Source of the DNA: Bombyx mori
Lineage: Eukaryota > Arthropoda > Insecta > Lepidoptera > Bombycidae
Direction of reading: 5' to 3'
DNA length: 64,000 nucleotides
Assembly: GCF_030269925.1 (NCBI RefSeq)
Contig: NC_085107.1
Coordinates: 18,912,001 to 18,976,000 of the forward strand
Part shown: one piece after another, positions 56,498 to 64,000 of the stretch
Layout of the letters: the number at the start of each line of letters is the position of its first letter
Numbering within the stretch: the first letter of the stretch is position 1
Notes under the pieces: generated by a model
The model's input: only the letters and a program-made list of their open reading frames with translations
Told to the model about the DNA's origin: nothing
Databases searched by the model: none
Position numbers and translations under genes: made by a program

Positions 56498-56726
56498 GCT
56501 TCAACAATCAACGGGTCGGACGGGACAAACAACCTCAAAAATAATTAAAGCTACCGCTAAGCAGTCACTCTATAGATACGTTCTATTTAAAGTTTTTCTT
56601 TTTCATTGACTACCAGTGGAACGTTGTAATGTAGAATTGCAGTCTCTTCACGCCGAAAATCAGTTTAGTTTGATCTGCCACAAATATACATACAATTTTT
56701 TTACATATACATATAAATTATTATAA

Positions 56727-56972
56727 CTGGTGGTAGGACCTCTTGTGAGTCCGCACGGGTAAGTACGACCACCCTGCGTATTTCTACCGTGAAGCAGTAA
56801 TGCGTTTCGGTTTGAAGGGTGGGGCAGCCGTTGTAACTATACTGAGACCTTAGAACTTATATCTCGAGGTGGGTGGCGCATTTACGTTATAGACATCTAT
56901 GGGCTCCAGTAACCACTTAACGCCAGGTGGGCTGTGAGCTCGTCCACCCATCTAAGCAATAAAAAAAAAGTA
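56727..56972 (+). mobile_element. tRNA-headed SINE (Bm1-like), body
   Basis: Well-kept copy from aactggtggtaggacctctt to the A-run at 56963. Confidence 0.92.
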
Positions 56973-57204
56973 GAATTCTAAGGTAATTTTCTTTTCAAGG
57001 ACGACCCTCCCGGCTGAGCGCTTGAATTCGCTCACCCATCTTAGCGAATCTGAAAAGGCATTTGAACCGCAAACTTCGCTTACATCCCAAATAAATGAGA
57101 CAAGTGACGTCAGAGCCGTCGATCACCTATCCGAGACTTAGAAGTGCCGTTAACTGGAACGGGTCCCTGAAAACTTTACACGTTATTGCATTGCAAAAAA
57201 AAAA

Positions 57205-57889
57205 CGATGTTGTGGTGTCGTGGGACACCGGATAGGAACGAAGTTCCTTATTATAAAAATATTAATTTTAAGTTCTATTCGAGGTATAAAGAAAATAATT
57301 ATTCGGGTATACATTTTTTAGTATGATTTTTTTATTGATAAAACTAAAAATATACTACTTCACAAAGTTACAACTTTATTTTATTCACAACTAGCTGACC
57401 CGGCAGATTTCGTAGTTCCTCAATCGATTAATAAAAGATCTAAGCTTTTGTATAAAATAAACTTAAAACAAACAAAAGGAATCCGTCCGACGGGGGACGC
57501 ATTAAAGCAAAAACGAAATTGTTATTTTTATTTAATTTCGAGCATCTTCATATTTATCTACCTTTTAAACCTTCTTTGGACTTCCACAAATAATTCAAGA
57601 CCAAAATTTGCCAAATCAGTCCAGCCATTCTCGAGTTTTAGCAAGACTAACGAACAGCAATTCATTTTTATATATAGAGATGATTTATAAAAAATATATA
57701 AGAAAAATATGTTATTATATTTTTTGGACGTAATTATAAAGTTAAGTCGTACATTATGTGCATTACTAATTTGTACGTTATTACAAAGTTAAATCGTACA
57801 CTGTGTGCATTACTAATAAAACTCTTACGTTACGGACTTTTTTCCGATTAGGGTACCCCTCCGCATCGTCCCTTATGGAACTTCGTTCC
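57205..57889 (-). mobile_element. Double-hairpin-ended element, family E, copy 2 (interrupted)
   Basis: In reverse: hairpin ggtgtcgtgggacacc (57214-57229), GGAACGAAGTTCC (57235-57247), the AT-rich arm shared with 29540-29635, then an inserted Helitron-like element (57391-57680), and at the far end tccgcatcgtcccttatgg and GGAACTTCGTTCC (57877-57889), shared with 29207-29270. Confidence 0.65.
57391..57680 (-). mobile_element. Helitron-like element, family H2, copy 2
   Basis: In sense A|TCTCTATATATAAAAATGAA ... gccgggtcagCTAG|T. 290 bp, matching 25536-25831 closely. It is nested in a family-E element. Confidence 0.78.
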
Positions 57890-57936
57890 ATTAAACAGAC
57901 ACGACATTATTATTATTTTCTTATTATTTTCTTTAA

Positions 57937-58206
57937 CCCATTGACTGCCGTTTAGGTCACCGGTGCCCTACATCGCACACTAAAGTATTTATGTCGATTT
58001 CTGTTACATAGGCGCCAGAATAGCTAGTAGACTTAGAAAGACGAATCCGAAGATACTGAGAATAAATCGTATTTCTAAGAGACCTAAAATATCAAAACAT
58101 ACATTAACGAACAAAAGACGACAAATTTAGGCAATCCCGGCGCCTTAGTAACAAAAATCGACATAATTACTTCAGTGCACCGGTGATCTACATCGCAGTC
58201 AACGTG
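57937..58206. mobile_element. piggyBac-like MITE
   Basis: TTAA flanks both ends (57933-57936 and 58207-58210), the piggyBac target. The inverted ends CCCATTGACTGCCGTTTAGG and, in complement, CACGTTGACTGCGATGTAGA continue as imperfect inverted repeats of about 80 bp through tatgtcgatttctgttac and ggcgcc. 270 bp with no transposase. Confidence 0.82.
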
Positions 58207-58589
58207 TTAAATAAAAATTGTTACTTCAGTCACAAGACCACAGATAGATAAATAAATTCATATTTTACTACCGAATCTATCACAAGTCTTTTTCTTTACT
58301 TTTTATTTCGAAACAACGCTAGAGGTAATACAATTTGTGGTTTATGAAAAAGTTTATTGCTAGTTTTTATAGTATACTAACTTCGCGCGGGTAAGGATCG
58401 CTATCCTGCTTTTTCAAGTCACAAACCAGTCATACGTTCAACATTCGATGAATAAACGTGTTCACAGTCCTCTGGACGTTAAGCAGACAACGGACTGTAT
58501 AAATATCAAATCGAGAACTTCCACTAATAATCGCAGCCGGTAATGCAAATTAAACATAATTGTAAATAGACATGCTTTAACAGAAACCG
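58207..58589. other. Non-coding stretch
   Basis: No feature recognised. Confidence 0.35.
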
Positions 58590-58865
58590 ACTTCAAATAG
58601 AATAAAAAAAGATAATCTAAAACAATTTAATATACACTTAAAACAATAATCATCGAAATCGGTTCGCGTGATATTGAGTTATTAATTCATCTATTTGTCG
58701 CGCACGTACTTAATGCAAGTTTAAGACTTATATGATTTTTTCATGGATACTATTATCAGAACTGGACTAAAAAATTATAATGGGACCACACGAGAAGCGT
58801 CAGCTTTCTAATAAAAAAAGAATCATCAAAATCGATGCACCCAGTCAAAAGTAACAAACATAAAA
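58590..58865 (-). mobile_element. Internal fragment of a family-E element
   Basis: In reverse it matches 29285-29520: gttactttt... gactgggtgcatcgattttg, attagaaagctgacgc and caagtttaagacttatatga-type phrases occur in the same order. The terminal hairpins are absent. Confidence 0.6.
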
Positions 58866-59457
58866 AAAACATATTCGAATTGAGAGCCCCCTCCGAGAAG
58901 TCGGTAAATTTTTTTTTGTCGCGCAATGAATGTGTACACTGTGATTGCAGTTGTGTTTTTACTTATTTACCTCCAAAACAAATAAGTATGCATTTTCCAT
59001 TCAAGTAATATAATACGTGTACCATTTACATTAACATACTCTTACAAGAAAACACTTTCACTTATTAGTAATGTATAATGATAACAAATAGTATTAATAA
59101 GTTTAATTAAAATACAAATAAATAAGATATTTTATTGTATTACACTGTACATACACTCGAGAACAATGAATCCGGGTCAATTAAAAAACCTTATAAATCT
59201 CAGAAACTAAGAATGCTAGGTTCATGAAATAAATTGTGTTTAGCAGACAATGAAATACTGTTTAAATTAAGGTATTAAAACTTCTTAGTTACTGCAAGGT
59301 TATGACATAAAAAAAACAAATTTTCAAAAAGGGAGAGTTTCAAAGATGGAACTTTGAAATTACTGCATTTGATTTTGCTTTTGCTTCTAATCTGTTATTT
59401 AATTGGGTATATAAACCATATTGATAGTGTTCAATATTTATTATTCAACCTGTAATC
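58866..59457. other. Non-coding stretch
   Basis: No feature recognised. Confidence 0.35.
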
Positions 59458-59787
59458 ATGTCGCTTACAACTGAAGAATGCACGAGAATCCTGGAAATGC
59501 TGGAAATCGGCCGGAGTCAGCGCCATATAACCAGGACTATCGGTGTGTCGCTGTCAATAGTACAAAGAGTTCTCCGACATTACAACAAAAAGCTCATGGA
59601 TAAAAATCGATCATCGAATTCACCAGCAGACATTCAAAGGACTTATAAGGATAATCATGAAACTAATTATGCAGTGCCTCAGCGTTATACCAGGTTAAAA
59701 TCGAATTCCAAGATTTATCTACACAAGGCATACTACATTATTATTTTAAGGAAATCGGGAACCATTGAAAGGGTTACACGGTAGAAA
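59458..59787 (+). pseudogene. Tc1-type transposase N-terminus, broken
   Basis: An open frame of 109 codons starts MSLTTEECTRILEMLEIGRS and continues RHITRTIGVSLSIVQRVLRH: the first helix-turn-helix of the Tc1 paired-like DNA-binding domain. The expected continuation (R-x-T-G-x-I-x-R) appears only about 50 residues later as RKSGTIERVTR, followed by a stop. The 150 bp between them has no transposase character, so a foreign piece seems to have entered. No catalytic domain follows. Confidence 0.6.
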
Positions 59788-59929
59788 GAACTAACCTTAA
59801 CCCTGAAAGTTTTCTTAAATAAATTTCATGTAGGGCATAATTGAATAATATCATTCAAGGATTAAAATATATATAATATCGTATACTGATTGTGAGTATT
59901 TTGATTTGAGATTATCGATCGAGTGATGC

Positions 59930-60080
59930 TTTTTTTTATTGTGTGTAGTTGGATGAGCTCACAGCCCACCTGGTGTTAAGTGGTTACTGGAGCCCATAGA
60001 CATCTAGGGTGATGGTACCTACCCGTGCGGATTCACAAGAAGTCCTACCACGTGTAATTACGCAAATTATAATTTTAAAA
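59930..60080 (-). mobile_element. tRNA-headed SINE (Bm1-like), internally deleted
   Basis: It keeps gctcacagcccacctggtgt at one end and tacctacccgtgcggattca plus the linker ttacgcaaattataatttta at the other; the middle 110 bp is gone. Confidence 0.8.
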
Positions 60081-61590
60081 TTTAAAATTTTCTGTCACAC
60101 CTCTCTTTTTATGTGCTAGCATCCGATATTGCCAGAGCAGCACAATCTTAACGAATCCGGGGGTATAAATAAGCTAGTGCTGGGACGATGAGCGCGCGAG
60201 CGGATTTACCAGAATTACACAGCAAGTCACGTAATATGCAGATGCTACCTAAGTTATGTCGTATGAATATTTTTCTGAGTACGACCCTGCACTGCCTTAT
60301 GCAGGTCGGGTCTCCGCCGATCGGATATGGCTTGCGATTCGGCGGGCTTTAATACAGCCAAGGCTCCGGCACGATCGATTCTTGATCACAGTGTATTGGA
60401 ACAACAGAAGTGACGTACGGAGTTCATATTGCTATTGAGAAACACCTATTTTTTTAAATTAAAAAGTCGGTTAAAAATAAATCTCACAAATACTTTAAGT
60501 TTTGAAAAATCTTCTTTATTTTAAAGAAGTAAAATATACCAATGCTTATATCTAAAGAAATGTTGATATAATATGGAATTCAGAATTAAATGTGGATTAA
60601 TGCGACACGTCGTACACTGCATTGCCCATTCAACGATGCACCGTAAAACTTCGATAAAAATATATCAAAATTACAGAATGTATCAAACTACATAAAATAC
60701 TAATTCACATTCATGGCTCGTGTCTTCATAATTTCAACAATACAACAATGATAAAGAGTGACATTATATTAATGCAATTGCAAATATTGAAACTTGTTAT
60801 AAATTTCTCGTGCCAGGTCCTGAATGCTACACTCTAGAGTATTCACTAACACAAGGTAAGCTTTGACCAAGTTCGTCTGCACACCAAACATTTTTTAACC
60901 AAACACTTTTGCGTAACACGTAAGAAAAACCGAGGAAGCCTCATTAACCTACATCACTATTAACCAAATAATAATTTAAGCTGTCAACTAAATTTCAAAG
61001 GACAAAGTGTTAAGCTAACCAATACTTGAGAGCGCTCAAACATTGAGTAAACTAGAAGCCGCGACGTTCCAATTACCACCTCTCCCTCGGAAGCTCCCTC
61101 CAACCTCCCTCAGTAGAAGCTCATTTCCCTAAATAAATCTGGGATTCCGACGAACATTGCATGTTGACTGAGGAAAATAAATTCCTCAGAACATATCTTT
61201 CAAGCTTCCGTTTATTATAATCGATTCTGGCGTTGTCGATTTGATTTTATTGCAATATTCGAATATCGATTCCAACGATATGACAGTGAAATGAAAAATA
61301 AACAACAAGCCTTATCTCTATTTAAGTTCTAAAAAATGGTTTTTTTATTATATATGTTTAACTAATAATGCATACAAATTATTTAAAGAAGATATTTGTT
61401 AATTTATTACACCAGTATTAAACGGAAAAATAATAGGTCTGTACCTATGAAGTTGCCGTAATACAATACTGGAAACCATTTGAGACGTAATGAATGAATG
61501 AATTGTGAAAATAAAGGATTTTTTTTTAAATATGGAATTTTTCAAATTCAGTCATTTGTTTCTTGATTTCTGTTTAGTTGTCACTAATAA
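60081..61590. other. Stretch with a possible core promoter and small frame
   Basis: GGGTATAAATAAG at about 60160-60172 is a good TATA-box match, and a 60-codon frame (60256-60438) lies downstream, but I recognise neither an initiator nor the protein. The remaining 1.1 kb shows nothing. Confidence 0.3.
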
Positions 61591-62062
61591 CGTGGTCGCC
61601 CGAAAATTAAAGTTAACGGCAGCGAAATAAGGACGATAGTTGAAGCTAACGATACCCAATATACTGCTGAGCTAGCGGCAGTTTTCGACGTTGGCATCAA
61701 TACAATATTGGTTCATTTTCGTCAAATTGGTAAGGTAATAAAACGTGATAAGTGGGCGCCGCACGAACTGAACGATCGCCAGCTCGACGAAAACGTTAAG
61801 GTGTGCTTTGCGTTTTTTAATAAACACAGAATAGAAGGAGTTTTAAACCACATTGTCACTTACCATGAAACATTTTGTTTGGTTCAGTGTCAAGGCAATG
61901 CCCGAAAACTCTAACCTTAAAAAATCTTAAATCCTAAAAAAGTCACGGTCACTGTTTAGTGTTCTGGTGCCGATATAATTCATCACAGCTCCTTACCAAA
62001 TGGCACCAGTCTTACTACGGATGTGAACTGTGAATAAATAGATACAATGATGGGAGACAGCA
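61591..62062 (+). pseudogene. mariner (DD34D-type) transposase remnant
   Basis: From 61591 the plus strand reads RGRPKIKVNGSEIRTIVEAN, ELAAVFDVGINTILVHFRQI, GKVIKRDKWAPHELNDRQLD and then HIVTYHETF. GRP, (E)LAAxFxVxxxTxLxHLxQIGKV, KWxPHEL and the IVTGDEKW block are mariner hallmarks. The catalytic Asp of GDE is His here (CAT, 61864-61866). After a stop at 61912 and a frameshift, PKKVTVTV then stop, then IIHHSSL (about 61937-61990) matches the next block. No third catalytic motif is visible. Strongly degraded and dead. Confidence 0.8.
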
Positions 62063-63506
62063 AGTTGAGCATAAATTGCAAGATAAAATAAAATAAAAAA
62101 TTTATAAAAAAAAGTGTCTTTTGCTTTTTGTACAGTAAACGGCAATTTTGTAGGTAAATACAAAATTTATTTCACTTGAGTTCTTAAAATGTTATGTTAT
62201 ACCTATTAAGTGCATATAATGTACACAACTATATCCTTGGTCTCAAGAATTTATGTTATCCACCAGTGTATCACAGAGCGAAAGATTTTTAGGAAAGCCA
62301 CCGAGGTTTGACTTTGAACAATATTTAAACTGAAACATACTCAGGTTAAAGTAGCCACAGCAATGCAGACAATGTTTAAATAAAGTTGAAGTACTATTGC
62401 AAGCGATTCACAATATTTGATACTAAAACGTAAGTAAATTGCTGAAACGCATTTTTATTTTTTTTATTTTAGTTTTTTTTGCCTTCCACGCAATTATTAA
62501 AAGTATAGAAGAAACTAATTCACTATTATAATTAATTATAAGTCAAAACTACATATTATTATTATGCTTAAAAAAATTTAATTATTTTCTTCGGTTTTCG
62601 TGAGTTGTAGACATAATTAAAACTACTTTTACAGGTTTGTCCCGCGTTTTTTAATGTCATTATATTGCTTTCGACGTTTCGGACACTTTACAGTTTTTAC
62701 GGACGTTCGTAAAGATTGTTTTAAATTTATTATAATCTAAATAGGTAAAGACGCCCGGTATCGAGCTTGGCAGCAGGTACCACTGCTTCCAGGCTAATAT
62801 ATGTATATATATACTTACCAAGTGATCACGAACGACTGTCGCGATGAAACAACAATATTTTCTACTAAAAGATCAACTTAGAGTATTGTCAGCGCTAATT
62901 CTGTCGCAAATCATTCACTAGTTCTGGTTTGAAGAGGCGGCTTTTAGGAAATATAATGGAGAATTTAATCTCACTTATTGAAGCACGAGCATATGAACAT
63001 AATCATCAGTGATCACTGTCGCTTGTGATTACCAGTCGTAGCAGTGGAACAGTGTACTATAAGCTCCCGTGATAGCTGAAGATGCATCAAAAATACTGAC
63101 GCGAAACAAGGAGCACAGTAATAATCCGCTCCGCTCGTTTAAAGCCCCGGCTTTACTATTATCCGAGCGCGTGCTCGGGGGCTCGCTTAATACTAAATTG
63201 TACGTGACTACGGTGCAACGGTTACCGTCGGGATAAAAATGTTGGCAGGACACAGAACGGCGCAGTGCGACCGGATTAGTTCCGGCAGAAGGCTTACGTC
63301 CAGCATTCAGCAAGTTCCTTGAATTCGTATGCCGAATGAAACTTAGAAGTCTTTGTGAGAGTGAACGAGTGACTACTACAAAGCGACTTCTTTAGATATG
63401 GAAAAGAGGTTTATGTGAACGTTAAGGAATAAAATCGTCTTTTGTTTGTCGAAGTTGCATAAGCTTGGTTCGAAGTTCGACGTTATGCTGCTCTCAAATA
63501 ACTTTT
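62063..63506. other. Stretch with a GC-rich island, no recognised gene
   Basis: 62063-62900 is AT-rich. 63050-63330 is clearly GC-richer (cgctcgtttaaagccccggc, cgcgtgctcgggggctcgct) and carries a 95-codon minus frame (63313-63029) that I cannot assign. It could be a decayed element or a CpG-rich regulatory stretch. Confidence 0.35.
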
Positions 63507-63840
63507 GGAACGAAGTTCCTTATCGCGCGTTGTGAAAGGGGGCTAGACGGAAAAAATTCTTACGAAAAGTTGTCACGACACTTTTTAGATCCGTCATTCT
63601 GACCAATCAACGTGTAGGCGCTTATCGCGTGACATTGCTCGTATCCGATTGGTCCGCGTAATGAGTACAGTTTCTCGAGATAGCGTTTCAACAATAGTAA
63701 TTTAGTTCATAGTTTTGTTTTTTTCTTCTTCATAATGCCGTAATTTATTATTATAACTTAAAAAAAAATTACAATTCCTTCACTAATTAATCGAAAGGAA
63801 CTTCGTTCCATCCGGGTGTCCCTTGACACCTCTGAAGTTT
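63507..63840 (+). mobile_element. Double-hairpin-ended element, family F, copy 2
   Basis: It aligns with 51968-52307 with roughly 98 percent identity by eye: start GGAACGAAGTTCC (63507-63519), end GGAACTTCGTTCC (63797-63809) and the hairpin ggtgtcccttgacacc (63815-63830). A CT microsatellite follows at 63847-63868. Confidence 0.75.
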
Positions 63841-64000
63841 TTTTTTTCTCTCTCTTTCTCTCTCTCTTTTCATGTCTATCTTTCTTTCTATAACCTTTTT
63901 AGTTATCTATAAGATTCGTGTCTGCATAATTTGCGCTGTCACATATTCATGAATCCAACGCGATAGAAATATTTTTAACGAATGTGTGTTTATAGATGCA
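63841..64000. repeat. CT-rich microsatellite and window end
   Basis: ctctctctttctctctctct at about 63849-63868 follows the T-run of the element. The last 100 bases show nothing further. Confidence 0.7.

Noticed and set aside
1..64000. CRISPR array, operons, bacterial promoters
   Set aside because: No evenly spaced repeat-spacer pattern exists; the 60-, 70- and 171-bp arrays have no unique spacers. All signs are eukaryotic.

Overview
The window looks like gene-poor, repeat-packed nuclear DNA from a lepidopteran insect, most likely Bombyx (silkworm or a close relative). The evidence is AT-rich sequence with no operons and the same dispersed repeat families recurring on both strands: about 25 copies or remnants of a tRNA-headed, oligo(A)-ended SINE that fits Bm1; LINE 3' tails of the type common in moths; several Helitron-like short elements; and a BEL/Pao LTR retrotransposon. 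The species and family names come from recognition and were not checked by search. No complete host protein-coding gene could be supported. Two short reading frames that run into strong splice donors (27604-27669 and 33894-34093) are the only hints of host exons.

Layout. 1-10 kb: SINEs, an RTE-like LINE tail split by a SINE, a TSD-flanked retroposon of about 450 bp, and a solo LTR split by a 785-bp element with 48-bp perfect terminal inverted repeats. 10-16 kb: mostly unique AT-rich DNA plus a second, uninterrupted solo LTR of the same family. 16-25 kb: SINEs and LINE tails, including a nested LINE in a SINE. 25-30 kb: Helitron-like elements (one carrying a hAT-type MITE with an 8-bp TSD) and the first double-hairpin-ended element. 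30-35 kb: LINE tail, second copy of the TSD-flanked retroposon, a dead DD37D (maT-type) transposase, and a candidate exon. 35-41 kb: LINE tails, a 171-bp-period tandem array built from a Helitron-like 3' end with two further insertions, and a compound 60/70-bp tandem array. 41-45 kb: mostly unique DNA, a foldback element and an RTE-like tail. 45.2-50.3 kb: a TSD-flanked BEL/Pao element with identical 205-bp LTRs and an intact 1222-codon frame that lacks reverse transcriptase and RNase H. 50-58 kb: more Helitron-like and double-hairpin elements and a piggyBac-like MITE. 59-64 kb: Tc1 and mariner transposase remnants, and a second near-identical copy of the 51.97 kb element.

The only long intact coding sequence is the BEL/Pao polyprotein. 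It cannot copy itself without help in trans, because its polymerase core is absent. All other recognisable coding matter is transposon debris. The nesting gives a relative timeline: the BEL/Pao insertion is among the youngest events (LTRs identical by eye, perfect TSD, inserted into an older SINE), while the Helitron-like and solo-LTR copies are older hosts of later insertions.
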